From CAMLHP01 sp035759745 (GTDB lineage: Bacteria; Gemmatimonadota; Gemmatimonadetes; Gemmatimonadales; GWC2-71-9): DNA of 64,000 bases. Under the pieces are notes generated by a model, which saw nothing but the letters and a program-made list of their open reading frames with translations, was not told the DNA's origin and did no database searches. The DNA is taken from positions 1 through 64,000 of the forward strand of contig DASTUF010000068.1 in the NCBI GenBank assembly GCA_035759745.1, given 5' to 3'. Below, piece after piece: positions 53,187-62,552 of this stretch (positions are counted from its first letter, which is position 1; the number at the start of each line of letters is the position of its first letter). Made by a program: the position numbers and the translations under genes.

Positions 53187-54379
53187 TCCATCTGCCTGCG
53201 GATGAAGGTGGGAATTTCCATCTCGGGCATCTCGTGCGAAGTCGTGGAAGGAGTTACGCCGCCAGCCGGTGTGGACATCGGTGGGGCCTGCCGGGCCACG
53301 TTGCGCGCCGGAACTGGCGTCGGCGTGGTGATCACCGGCTGCGAAGCACGCTTCGTGCCAGGGAACGGCAGAACACTGGAGCCCGACGGACGCATCTGCG
53401 GCGTGTCGCTGCCGGTGACGATGCGGTCGAATCCGGTGGCGATGACAGTGACCCGTACCTCGCCGTGCATGGCGGGGTCGCGGCCGGCGCCGAAGATGAT
53501 CTCGGCCTCATCGCCCACGGCGTCGTGGATGATGTCATTGATCTGGGTGACCTCGCCCAGGGTGAGGTCGTCACCGCCGATGATGTTGATCAGCACGCCG
53601 GTGGCGCCGGTGATCGAGACGTTGTCGAGCAGCGGGCTCGAGATGGCCTGCTGGGCCGCCTCCAGCGCGCGGGTCTCGCCCCGGCCGATGCCGGTGCCCA
53701 TCAGCGCCGCGCCGCCGTTCTGCATGACGGTCCGCACGTCGGCGAAGTCGACGTTGATGATGCCGGTGGCGGTGATCAGGCTGGCAATGCCCTGAGTGGC
53801 GTGCAGCAGCACTTCATCGGCCTTCTTGAGCGCATCCTGGAAGGGGATGCCCTTCCCAACCACCGCGAGCAGCCGCTCGTTGGGCACCACGATCATGGTG
53901 TCCACGCTCTTCCGCAGCTCGCTGATGCCGGTCTCGGCCTGGCGCATCCGCTTCCGTCCCTCGAACAGGAACGGCTTGGTGACGATGCCCACGGTGAGGG
54001 CCCCGGCCTCGCGCGCCATCTGGGCGATGATCGGCGCCGCACCGGTGCCAGTGCCGCCGCCCATGCCGCAGGTCACGAACACCATGTCGGCGCCGGTGAT
54101 GTGCGGCAGGACCTCATCCCGGTTCTCGTCGATCGCCTGGCGGCCGATCTCGGGCCGGGCCCCTGCGCCCAGGCCGCGGGTCAGCTTCTTGCCGATCTGG
54201 ACCTTCACGTCGGAGCGGGACGTGACCAGGGCCTGGGAGTCGGTGTTCACCGAGATGAACTCGACCCCGGTGAGCCCGTCCTCGATCATGCGATTCACTG
54301 CGTTGCCGCCGCCGCCGCCGACGCCGACGACCTTCATCCGCGCGGTCTGCGCGCCACTTTCTTCGAGCTCAAATATCAT
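53183..54379 (-). CDS. ftsZ: Cell division GTPase FtsZ
   Basis: Tubulin-like ring protein. Tubulin signature TCGMGGGTGTGAAP, T7 loop INVDFADVRTVMQNGG, linker about 320-380 rich in P/T, and the conserved C-terminal peptide EIPTFIRRQ that binds FtsA. 398 residues; start ATG 22 bases after ftsA with GGAGG-like sequence before it. Confidence 0.98.
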   Translation of the reverse strand: MIFELEESGAQTARMKVVGVGGGGGNAVNRMIEDGLTGVEFISVNTDSQALVTSRSDVKVQIGKKLTRGLGAGARPEIGRQAIDENRDEVLPHITGADMVFVTCGMGGGTGTGAAPIIAQMAREAGALTVGIVTKPFLFEGRKRMRQAETGISELRKSVDTMIVVPNERLLAVVGKGIPFQDALKKADEVLLHATQGIASLITATGIINVDFADVRTVMQNGGAALMGTGIGRGETRALEAAQQAISSPLLDNVSITGATGVLINIIGGDDLTLGEVTQINDIIHDAVGDEAEIIFGAGRDPAMHGEVRVTVIATGFDRIVTGSDTPQMRPSGSSVLPFPGTKRASQPVITTPTPVPARNVARQAPPMSTPAGGVTPSTTSHEMPEMEIPTFIRRQMD

Positions 54380-54401
54380 TGGGTTCCCCCTCCTGCCACG
54401 A

Positions 54402-55652
54402 TCAGAAGAAGTCCTGAAGCCAGCGTTTCACGGGCGCTATGTATTTGTCCACGCCGAGGCCGCGACGGCTCCCGACGCCAAAGCCACTGGTCCTGACCTG
54501 CCGAGCCCCGTAGAGCACCAGCCCCACGGGCACCGCGAACAGGGGTGATTCGACGCTGTCGGCCAGCCCCCGGAGGTGCTCGCCCGGGACGCCGGTCCGG
54601 GCCGGCATCGCGAAAACATCCCGGGCCAGCTCGACGATTCCGGGGGCCTGAGCGCCTCCCCCGGTCAGGACCACACCTGCCGGCAATTGCTGCCCGTAAC
54701 CGGCCCGGGTGATCTCATCCAGCGCATACTCGAGGATTTCCTGCATGCGCATATGCATGATATGCGAAAGTACCCGACGATGCGCGTTGCGGGGTCCCTG
54801 GCCCGGTGTACTCGGGAGATCGATGAGGTCGGTATCGGGCACCAGCGGCTCGTAGGCGCTGCCGTAGCGCTCCTTGAGCCGCTCCGCCTCGATCTGGGTG
54901 ACCTGGAGCCCGTGGACCAGGTCGCCGGTGACATGACCGCCGGCGCAGAGCAGCGAGGCGGTGTGACGGATCTTGCCGGCCTGGAACACCGAGACGTTGG
55001 TGGAGCCCCCGCCCAGCTCCACGATGGCGCAGCCCAGCTCGCGCTCGTCGGGCGTGAGTACCGCGAGCGACGCCGCCAGCGGCTCCAGCACGAACTCGCC
55101 CACATGGAAGCCGGCCCGCTCAACGCACTTGCGGAGGTTCTGTACCGCGCTGGTGAGGACGGTGACCAGGTACACCTCGGCCTCGAGCCGGGAGCCGGTC
55201 ATGCCGATCGGATCGCTGATGCCGGCCTGCTGGTCGATCAGGTAGTCCTGGGGAATGGCGTGCAGCAGCTCGTGATCGCGGCCGAACGAGATGTTGCTGG
55301 CCATGTCGTTGACCCGGGCCACATCGCTGGTGCGGATCTCGTCGCCGGTGACGCTGACCATGCCATGCGAGCTGCGCCCCGCCACGTGCTCGCCCGCGAT
55401 GCCGCAGTACACGGTGCCGACCTCGACGCCCGCCATCCGCTGGGCATCGCGCATCGCCTTGGCGATGGCGCGCGTGGTCTCCTCGATGTCGCGCACCACG
55501 CCCCGCCGGACGCCAGTGCTGCGCTCCAGGCCGACACCGAGGATCTTGGCGGCGGGATTGCGGGAGTCACCGGTCACTTCCGCGATGAGGGCGACGACCT
55601 TGCCCGAGCCGATGTCGAGCGCGGCAACGAGATTGTCAGGCGAAACGCTCAT
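54402..55652 (-). CDS. ftsA: Cell division protein FtsA
   Basis: Actin-like membrane tether for FtsZ. VAALDIGSGKVVALIAEV (phosphate 1), 1C domain, ELGGGSTNVSVF (phosphate 2), VLTGGGAQAPGI; amphipathic C-terminus KRWLQDFF for membrane binding. 416 residues. Overlaps ftsQ by 4 bases. Confidence 0.97.
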   Translation of the reverse strand: MSVSPDNLVAALDIGSGKVVALIAEVTGDSRNPAAKILGVGLERSTGVRRGVVRDIEETTRAIAKAMRDAQRMAGVEVGTVYCGIAGEHVAGRSSHGMVSVTGDEIRTSDVARVNDMASNISFGRDHELLHAIPQDYLIDQQAGISDPIGMTGSRLEAEVYLVTVLTSAVQNLRKCVERAGFHVGEFVLEPLAASLAVLTPDERELGCAIVELGGGSTNVSVFQAGKIRHTASLLCAGGHVTGDLVHGLQVTQIEAERLKERYGSAYEPLVPDTDLIDLPSTPGQGPRNAHRRVLSHIMHMRMQEILEYALDEITRAGYGQQLPAGVVLTGGGAQAPGIVELARDVFAMPARTGVPGEHLRGLADSVESPLFAVPVGLVLYGARQVRTSGFGVGSRRGLGVDKYIAPVKRWLQDFF

Positions 55653-56323
55653 GCGTCCATCCCCCGCACCACCACGGTGCCGGGAAAACGGCCGTCCAGC
55701 TCGCTGAAATGCGCGCCCTTGCGCACGAGATCCGCCGCGACCGCTTGCACCGCTCGCATATCCTCCAGAGTGGCATCTGGCCGGAAGAGATACCGGCGTC
55801 CTCCCACGATGAGCATCACGTCCCCGTCCACCGCACGCGCCTCGGTGATGGCCCCGAACAGTCCCGGTGCGAATCGCTGCACCCGTCCCAGCAACCGGCC
55901 GGTGCCCGGATCGGCCGAGTCGGCGACCGGAAGATCGGCCGCGGCCCGTGATGGATCATACGGCAGCACCCGGCCCGCCGAATCCATGTATGCCAGCCGC
56001 CCTCGCACCGGCACCACAGCCACCGGCAGGCGTTCGGTCACATGCAGCACCAGCGTGCCCGGCAACCGCCGTTCCGCCCGGGCCGCAGTCACGCCGGGGA
56101 TGCGGAGCGCCCGCTCGGCGATAGGGTCCAGCTCATCGAACACCGTGAACCGCTCGGGCAGGTGCAGCGAATCGAGCGCTGGGCCCGGGGCGCCGTACCG
56201 GAGCCCGACAAACTCGACTCGCCGCACCTGGAAGAACTCGATCCGCCGCCCCAGGGCCGGGAGGCCGAACCAGAGCGCTGCGCCGACCGCGACTGCCGCC
56301 GGCACCTGCCAGCGCCGCTTCAT
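55649..56323 (-). CDS. ftsQ: Cell division protein FtsQ
   Basis: Bitopic divisome protein: short cytoplasmic N-terminus, transmembrane helix about 5-20, POTRA domain (RIEFFQVRRVEFVGLRYGAP) and beta domain. 224 residues. No murB or ddl lies between murC and this gene, unlike in many Gram-negative clusters. Overlaps murC and ftsA by 4 bases. Confidence 0.88.
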   Translation of the reverse strand: MKRRWQVPAAVAVGAALWFGLPALGRRIEFFQVRRVEFVGLRYGAPGPALDSLHLPERFTVFDELDPIAERALRIPGVTAARAERRLPGTLVLHVTERLPVAVVPVRGRLAYMDSAGRVLPYDPSRAAADLPVADSADPGTGRLLGRVQRFAPGLFGAITEARAVDGDVMLIVGGRRYLFRPDATLEDMRAVQAVAADLVRKGAHFSELDGRFPGTVVVRGMDA

Positions 56324-57696
56324 CGTTCCGCCAGGCTCTGCAGCAGCTCCGGACCGACTCGGGTGACATCGCCGGCGCCCAGGGTGATCACCACATCGCC
56401 CGGCTCGAGCAGCGAGGCCACGCGGCCGGTGAGATCGGCCCGCTCGGGGACGTAGTACACCAGCGACCGGCCGCCTGCGGCGGCATCCGCCACCAGCTTG
56501 CCGGTGACGCCCGCCACCGGCGACTCCCGCGCGGCATAGACATCCGTGACCACCACGATGTCGGCTGCCGCCAGGGCTTCACCCATGGCCGCTCCATGTT
56601 GTGCCGTGCGCGAATACAGATGCGGTTGAAAGACCGCCACCAGCCGACGCCCCGGGTACGCCTGCCGTGCCGCCGCCAAGGTGGCGACGAGTTCGGAGGG
56701 ATGATGGGCGTAGTCGTCCACGATCGCCACGCCTCCGGCCTGACCCAGCCGCTCGAACCGCCGGCCGACGCCAGTGAACTGGTCCAGCGCGTCGAGCGCC
56801 CGCTCGACGGACCCACCCAGCGCCACCACCGCTCCAAGTGCGCCGGTGGCGTTGAGCACGTTGTGGCGACCCGGCACCCGAAGGCGCAGCGTCACCTGGC
56901 GGCCATCCGGCAGCGCGAGTTCTGCGCGACTGCCATCGGCATCGCCGTCAAACCGGCTCAGGCGCAGGTCGGCATCGTCGGCAAACCCGAACCGCCAGAC
57001 CCGCGTGCTGCCCAGCCGGGACGCCAACTGCCGGGCGCCGGCGTCGTCCACCCCCACGAGAGCGGTCTCGGCCCGGCCGGCAAACTCCGCAAAGGCTGCT
57101 TCGAGGTTGGTGACCGACCCGTAGCACTCCAGGTGATCGGCCTCGACATTGTTGACGATGGCGACTGTCGGCTCGAGCGTCAGGAAGGCCTTGTCGTACT
57201 CGTCGGCCTCAACCACGAACAGCGCGTCGCCGTCCAGGCGGGCATTGCCGCCCCAGAGCCCCACCCTGCCGCCGGCCAGTCCTGTCGGTGCCAGCCCGGC
57301 GCCCGCCAGCGCCTGGGTGGCCATGACCGTTGTGGTGGTCTTGCCGTGGGTTCCGGCGGCGGCCACGACCGTGCGGCCATTGACCAGCGCCGCGAGCGCG
57401 TCCTTGCGCGGAATGACTGGAATGCCCAGCCGTCGCGCGTCTGCCAGTTCGGGATGGTCCGGCTTGATGGCCGCCGTGACCACCACTGCCCTGGCGCCCT
57501 GCACGTGGGCCGGGTCGTGACCCGCTACCACCAGCCCGCCGGCGGTTGCCACGTCGACCGTGCCGGCGAGATCGGTGTCGCATCCTGTGACAGCGACGCC
57601 ACGCCTCAACGCCAGCAGCGCCAGCGCGCTCATGCCCGCGCCACCGACGCCCATGAAGTGGATCGGTCTCGGGTCGGCGGCTGTGAGAAAGTCCAT
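56320..57696 (-). CDS. murC: UDP-N-acetylmuramate--L-alanine ligase
   Basis: First Mur ligase. N-terminal HFMGVGGAGMSALALLAL, ATP loop GTHGKTTTTVMA, VVEADEYDKAFLTL, C-terminal PHLYSRTA. 458 residues. Starts 43 bases after murG, the only AT-rich break in this half of the cluster. Confidence 0.97.
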   Translation of the reverse strand: MDFLTAADPRPIHFMGVGGAGMSALALLALRRGVAVTGCDTDLAGTVDVATAGGLVVAGHDPAHVQGARAVVVTAAIKPDHPELADARRLGIPVIPRKDALAALVNGRTVVAAAGTHGKTTTTVMATQALAGAGLAPTGLAGGRVGLWGGNARLDGDALFVVEADEYDKAFLTLEPTVAIVNNVEADHLECYGSVTNLEAAFAEFAGRAETALVGVDDAGARQLASRLGSTRVWRFGFADDADLRLSRFDGDADGSRAELALPDGRQVTLRLRVPGRHNVLNATGALGAVVALGGSVERALDALDQFTGVGRRFERLGQAGGVAIVDDYAHHPSELVATLAAARQAYPGRRLVAVFQPHLYSRTAQHGAAMGEALAAADIVVVTDVYAARESPVAGVTGKLVADAAAGGRSLVYYVPERADLTGRVASLLEPGDVVITLGAGDVTRVGPELLQSLAER

Positions 57697-57739
57697 CGGG
57701 CTCGGCTAATGTAAATAATTGCTTGGTGTTGGAAAAGCC
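57697..57739 (-). promoter_or_regulatory. AT-rich spacer, possible promoter for murC-ftsQAZ
   Basis: A 43-base gap in an otherwise overlapping gene row, containing CAATTATTTACATTAG on the minus strand. No convincing -35 box; listed because ftsQAZ promoters often lie here. Confidence 0.25.
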
Positions 57740-58900
57740 TCAGCGATCCGGAAGCAGGGTCAGGAGGCGTTCCACGATGCTGTCCACGGCATCGGGCCGC
57801 CCCCGGCTCAAGGCGGCCGACGCCAGTCGCTGGCGCTGGCCGCCGTCAAGCATCAAGGGACCCAGGCTGGGGGCCAATCCATCGGTCACCAGCACCGATT
57901 GGGGCAGCATCCGGGCAGCGCCGGCCCGCTCCATCACCCTGGCGTTCCCGGTCTGGTGGTCGGCCGCGGCTGTGGGCAACGGCACCAGCACGCTGGGCAG
58001 GCCCCAGGCGCATATCTCGGCTACGGTCATCATCCCGGCGCGCGACACCACCAATTCGGCCACCGCATAACCGTCGGCCATCGGATCGAGGAAGTCGAGA
58101 ACCTGAACGTGGGGCGGACGGTGCCGCCCGACAAACTCGCGATGGCTGCCCCGCCCCGTCACCCACAGCACCGTCCACCCCGAGGCACCACCGCCATCGA
58201 GCCACGCAGCCACCGCCCGGTTGAGCGCCAGCGAGCCCTGGCTGCCTCCGGTCACCAGCAGCACTCGTTCGGCTCCGTCGAGCCCGAACCGCGCCTGCGC
58301 CGCGATCCGACGTTCGGGATCGGGCCGCACTATCGGATTGCCGGTGTCGAAGACTTGGGTCTGGCGACCAGGGCGGAGACGTCCTGCCGCTTCCGGCACG
58401 CCGAGGTAGATGTGGCGCACGCGTCCGGCGAGCAACCGACTGGCAAGCCCGGGAAAGGCATTCTGCTCCTGGATCGCGCCGGGTAGCCCGCGTCGCACTC
58501 CCGCCCACACCACTGGTCCCGAGGCGTAGCCGCCGGTGCCGAGCACGGCCACCGGAGACTCCCGCTGGAAGAGCCGGTGGAGTTCCCGGAGCAGGCGCAC
58601 GCCAACCACCGGCCAGCGGGCGTTGCGCCACCACTGTCGGCGGTAGATCGGCTCGCTGGGCAGGAGGTGGAAGCGAAAGTCCCGCGTGGGAAGCAGCCGC
58701 GCCTCGACGCCGCGCGCTGCACCAACCATGACCGGCTCCACGTCCGGCGCAGCGCGCCGGAGCGCGTCGGCGATGGCCAGCGCTGGCATGAGGTGCCCGC
58801 CGGTGCCGCCGCCGGCGATGAGCACGCGCCTCGGGCGCGTGGTCGCAGGGGTACGGTGCAAGGCGGATTGGGTTGCCGGCGCTGCCACCGGAGCGCTCAT
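57740..58900 (-). CDS. murG: UDP-N-acetylglucosamine transferase MurG
   Basis: Makes lipid II from lipid I. GGGTGGHLMPALAIADAL at about 30-47, IQEQNAFPGLASRLLA, VTGGSQGSLALN and AELVVSRAGMMTVAE. Start ATG at 58900 overlaps the ftsW stop; the further open frame upstream is ftsW. 386 residues. Confidence 0.96.
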   Translation of the reverse strand: MSAPVAAPATQSALHRTPATTRPRRVLIAGGGTGGHLMPALAIADALRRAAPDVEPVMVGAARGVEARLLPTRDFRFHLLPSEPIYRRQWWRNARWPVVGVRLLRELHRLFQRESPVAVLGTGGYASGPVVWAGVRRGLPGAIQEQNAFPGLASRLLAGRVRHIYLGVPEAAGRLRPGRQTQVFDTGNPIVRPDPERRIAAQARFGLDGAERVLLVTGGSQGSLALNRAVAAWLDGGGASGWTVLWVTGRGSHREFVGRHRPPHVQVLDFLDPMADGYAVAELVVSRAGMMTVAEICAWGLPSVLVPLPTAAADHQTGNARVMERAGAARMLPQSVLVTDGLAPSLGPLMLDGGQRQRLASAALSRGRPDAVDSIVERLLTLLPDR

Positions 58901-60075
58901 GCCGATGCCCTGCGCGACCGGGGCTGCTGCCGGGTGGACGGCACCGCACGAGGACGCCCCCGCATCCGCCCGATATTGATGAGGATCCCGGCGGCGAGCA
59001 TGGCGATGACCTGGCTGGAGCGGCCCCACGACACGAAGGGAAGCGTGATGCCGGTGGTCGGCATCAGCTTGGTGTTCACCGCCATGTGGAGCACCGCCGA
59101 CACCCCCACCAGCGCGGTAATCCCCACCGCGAGGTATTGGCCGAACGGCTCGGCGGCGGTCCGCGCGATCCTGAACCCCAGCCAGCAGAAGACGGCAAAG
59201 AGGGCCACGATGAAGCAGACGCCGATGAACCCCCACTCTTCGCCTATATGGCTGAACAGGAAGTCGGAGTAGGCGTAGGGCGTAAATCCCATCTTCTGCG
59301 AACCCTCACCCAGTCCCACCCCCACCAGCTGGCCCGAGCCGAAGCCGATCATCGCGTTGGTGATCTGCCAGGCGGCTTCGGACTGGTCGCCCCCGTTGAG
59401 GAAGGTGGTGAGCCGCGCCAGCCGGTAGGGCGCGCTCTGAATGAGCGTGAGCCCCAGCAGCAACCCGGCGCCGGTGAGCAGCACGAAGTGGCCCAGCTTG
59501 GCGCCAGCCACGAACAGCACGATCCCCCCCAGCATCACGAGCAGCACGGCCATCGACATGTTGGGCTCGAGCAGGACCAGCAGGAACACCAGCCCCAGGA
59601 CCACGATGAACGGCATCACGCCCTTCTTGAACCCGCGTACCAGCTCACCCTTCTTGCTGGCCAGCATGGCGCACCACACCACCACCGACAGCCGCGCCAG
59701 TTCCGACGGCTGGAAATTGACCGGTCCCAGGTCGATCCACCGGCGGGCGCCGTTCCTGGTTGGAGCGATCGCTTCGGTGCCCGGCAGGACCGTGATGAGC
59801 AGCAGGACGAGCGTGCCCAGCAGCAGTGGCCACGCCATCTTGCGCCAGAGGTAGTAGTCCACCCGCGACGCGATAATGAGGAAGATGCCGCCGATGGCCG
59901 CCCCGGAGACCTGGGTGAGCGCGAAGGCGTAGTCCACATAGCGCCCATCCTTCGTGAGCATGCTGGACGCGCCGTACACCGCCACGATGCCGAACACCGC
60001 CAGCACCGCCACGATCATCAGCAGGAGGCGGGTTTCCCAGCGCATCTCGCCGGGATGGCGAATCGGTGGCGGCAT
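58897..60075 (-). CDS. ftsW: Peptidoglycan glycosyltransferase FtsW
   Basis: SEDS-family polymerase of the divisome with about ten transmembrane helices. ARRWIDLGPVNFQPSELARL, LLEPNMSMAVLL, FSHIGEEWGFIG and PTTGITLPFVSWGRSS are family signatures. 392 residues. Overlaps murD by one base. Confidence 0.96.
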   Translation of the reverse strand: MPPPIRHPGEMRWETRLLLMIVAVLAVFGIVAVYGASSMLTKDGRYVDYAFALTQVSGAAIGGIFLIIASRVDYYLWRKMAWPLLLGTLVLLLITVLPGTEAIAPTRNGARRWIDLGPVNFQPSELARLSVVVWCAMLASKKGELVRGFKKGVMPFIVVLGLVFLLVLLEPNMSMAVLLVMLGGIVLFVAGAKLGHFVLLTGAGLLLGLTLIQSAPYRLARLTTFLNGGDQSEAAWQITNAMIGFGSGQLVGVGLGEGSQKMGFTPYAYSDFLFSHIGEEWGFIGVCFIVALFAVFCWLGFRIARTAAEPFGQYLAVGITALVGVSAVLHMAVNTKLMPTTGITLPFVSWGRSSQVIAMLAAGILINIGRMRGRPRAVPSTRQQPRSRRASA

Positions 60076-61424
60076 TACATCTCCTCCACCAGCTGGCGGA
60101 AAGTGGTGCCCCGCTCTTCGTAGTTGTTGAACATGTCGTAGCTGGAGCAGGCGGGTGACAGCAGCACCGCATCGCCCGGCTGGGCCTCCCGCCTGGCCGC
60201 CGCGATCACATCCGTGAAGGTGTCGGCCCCGACCAGGCGGACCTGGCCATCGAGATCCTGCTCGATGATCGAGCGCGCCTCGCCGTACGCCACCACCGCG
60301 CGACAGCGATCCCTGAGCAGCGGCGCCAGCCTGCTGTACGGCTCACCCTTGTGCCGCCCGCCCAGCAGCAGCACGTAGGGCCGGTCGATGGCGGCGAGCG
60401 CCACCTCGGTCGAGGTGATGTTGGTGGACTTGGAGTCGTTGATCCAGAGCACGCCGCCCACTTCCCGGATCGGTTCGACCCGGTGCGGGATCGCCTCGAA
60501 GCTCGCCATCCCTCCGGCGACGGCGTCGAGGTCCACCCCCAGGGTGTCGGCCACGAGCAACACGGTCAGCGCATTGGCGACGTTGTGGTCGCCCAGCAGC
60601 GGCAGGTCATCCCGCGCGAGGATCGCGCGGTCTCCCAGCATCAGTCGGCCACCCAGCCGGTCGAACCAGGCGTCGGCGCGCCGCTGCAGCGAAAACCTGA
60701 GCACGCGCCCGGGCACCTCGGCGGCCAGCGCCAGCAACGGTTCGTCATCGCCATTCAGCACCGTGACCGAATCCGCACCGGCATTGCGCAGGAGCAGCAT
60801 CTTGTCGCCGTAGTATTCGGCGAGACTGGCGTACCGGTCGAGGTGATTGGGCGCGAGGTTGGTGATGACGCCCACCGCCGGGCGCACCCGCGGCATGTCA
60901 TGCAGCTGGAAACTCGAGAGCTCCAGCGCCAGCCACGCGGGGGCGCGCTCCGCCAGGGCAACGTCACAGACGGGCACTCCGATGTTGCCGGCCGGCTGGA
61001 TATCGAGCCCTGCGTGCGCCAGCGCGCGCGCGGCAAGCGAGGTCGTGGTGGTCTTGCCATTGGTGCCGGTGATCGCGACGTACTCCGTGTGGGGCAGCTC
61101 GGTCAGTCCGAGTTCGGCCTCGGCGACAATCTCCCTGCCGCTGGTGCGGGCGTGCGCGAGCGGCGGCACGTCCGGCGGCACGCCTGGCGCCACCACCACG
61201 GCGGTGGCAGCACCGATGCGGGAAAGATCATGCCCGCCGAGCATCACGTCCGCGCCCGCCGCGCGCGCCGTCGAGGCCCACCGCTGGTGGGCGTCGGAGG
61301 TGCCGGTGTCCGAGACGTACACCGCAAGGCCACGGGCGCGGAGCAGGCGCGCGGCACTGACGCCGCTCCGGCCCAGGCCCACCACTGCGATTTCGCCTCC
61401 CCGGGCCCGCCACTCGCCGATCAT
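60075..61424 (-). CDS. murD: UDP-N-acetylmuramoyl-L-alanine--D-glutamate ligase
   Basis: Second Mur ligase. N-terminal VVGLGRSGVSAARLL, ATP loop GTNGKTTTTSLAA, NLAPNHLDRYASLAEYYGDK, C-terminal LLSPACSSYDMFNNYEERG. 449 residues. Directly abuts mraY. Confidence 0.97.
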   Translation of the reverse strand: MIGEWRARGGEIAVVGLGRSGVSAARLLRARGLAVYVSDTGTSDAHQRWASTARAAGADVMLGGHDLSRIGAATAVVVAPGVPPDVPPLAHARTSGREIVAEAELGLTELPHTEYVAITGTNGKTTTTSLAARALAHAGLDIQPAGNIGVPVCDVALAERAPAWLALELSSFQLHDMPRVRPAVGVITNLAPNHLDRYASLAEYYGDKMLLLRNAGADSVTVLNGDDEPLLALAAEVPGRVLRFSLQRRADAWFDRLGGRLMLGDRAILARDDLPLLGDHNVANALTVLLVADTLGVDLDAVAGGMASFEAIPHRVEPIREVGGVLWINDSKSTNITSTEVALAAIDRPYVLLLGGRHKGEPYSRLAPLLRDRCRAVVAYGEARSIIEQDLDGQVRLVGADTFTDVIAAARREAQPGDAVLLSPACSSYDMFNNYEERGTTFRQLVEEM

Positions 61425-62552
61425 TCAGCGCACCTTGAGTGTCGCGAATGCGACCAGCGCGCAGAGGATCCCGATGATGTAGAATCGGGTCACGACCGTC
61501 GTCTCGGCCCAGCCGAGCTTCTCGAAGTGGTGATGCAGTGGCGCCATCCGGAAGACCCGGTGCGCATCGGCGTATTCCTTGCCGCGGGTACGCTTGCGCC
61601 ACCGGTACACCGACGTCTGCATCATCACCGACGTCGCCTCCGCCGCGAAGACGCCGCCGATGATCAGCAGCAGGAACTCCGCCTTGAGCACGATCGCCAC
61701 TGTGCCGAGCGCGCCGCCGATGGCCAGGCTCCCCGTGTCACCCATGAAGACCTGGGCCGGATGGGCGTTGAACCAGAGGAAACCCAGACATGCCCCCATG
61801 AGCGCGGCACAGAAGATCGACAACTCTCCGGCGCCGGGCAGGTGAAACAGGAACAGGTATTCGGTCAGGTCCACCCGGCCCAGCAGGTAGGCAAACACCG
61901 CGAAGGCCAGCGCCGCGACGGCAGCCAGTCCGGCGGCGAGCCCGTCCAGTCCGTCGGTGAGGTTCACGGCGTTGCTGCTGCCGGTGATCACCAGCGTCAC
62001 GAAGAGCACGAACAGCCACGGCGCGAAGTTGACCACGAGGTACTTGAAGAATGGCAGGGTCGTCGCCGTCGCCGGAAGGATCGTCTCCGGCGCCACTGGC
62101 CGGGCCAGCAGCAGCAGGCCGAGGCACAGGCCGAAGCCGCACTGCCCCGCCAGCTTCCACTTCGCGACCAGTCCGCGCGACTTGCCCTGCACGATCTTGA
62201 GATAATCGTCCAGAAAACCGATCGCTCCCATCCACAGGAGCGCCAGCAGCGCCACCAGCACGAAGCGGTTGTCGAGCTGGGCCCAGAGCAACGTCGGAAT
62301 GACGGTGGCGAGCAGGATGATCAGCCCGCCCATGGTGGGCGTGCCCCGCTTGGCCTGGTGGCTGGCCGGTCCCTCGGCGCGAATCACCTGTCCCACCTTG
62401 TGCGCCCGCAGCCGGCGGATGACGCCCGGTCCCGCGATGAACGCGATCAGCAACGCCGTCACCACCGCGCCGGCCGCACGGAAGCTGATGTAGTTGAACA
62501 GATTGAAGAAGATGTGATTCTTGCCGAGCGGGGCGAGCAGGTAATAGAACAT
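61425..62552 (-). CDS. mraY: Phospho-N-acetylmuramoyl-pentapeptide-transferase MraY
   Basis: Makes lipid I. Ten transmembrane helices; GTPTMGGLIIL, FLDDYLKIVQGKSRGL (catalytic Asp pair), NLTDGLDGLA and MAPLHHHFEKLGWAE. 375 residues. Shares one base with murF. Confidence 0.98.
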   Translation of the reverse strand: MFYYLLAPLGKNHIFFNLFNYISFRAAGAVVTALLIAFIAGPGVIRRLRAHKVGQVIRAEGPASHQAKRGTPTMGGLIILLATVIPTLLWAQLDNRFVLVALLALLWMGAIGFLDDYLKIVQGKSRGLVAKWKLAGQCGFGLCLGLLLLARPVAPETILPATATTLPFFKYLVVNFAPWLFVLFVTLVITGSSNAVNLTDGLDGLAAGLAAVAALAFAVFAYLLGRVDLTEYLFLFHLPGAGELSIFCAALMGACLGFLWFNAHPAQVFMGDTGSLAIGGALGTVAIVLKAEFLLLIIGGVFAAEATSVMMQTSVYRWRKRTRGKEYADAHRVFRMAPLHHHFEKLGWAETTVVTRFYIIGILCALVAFATLKVR

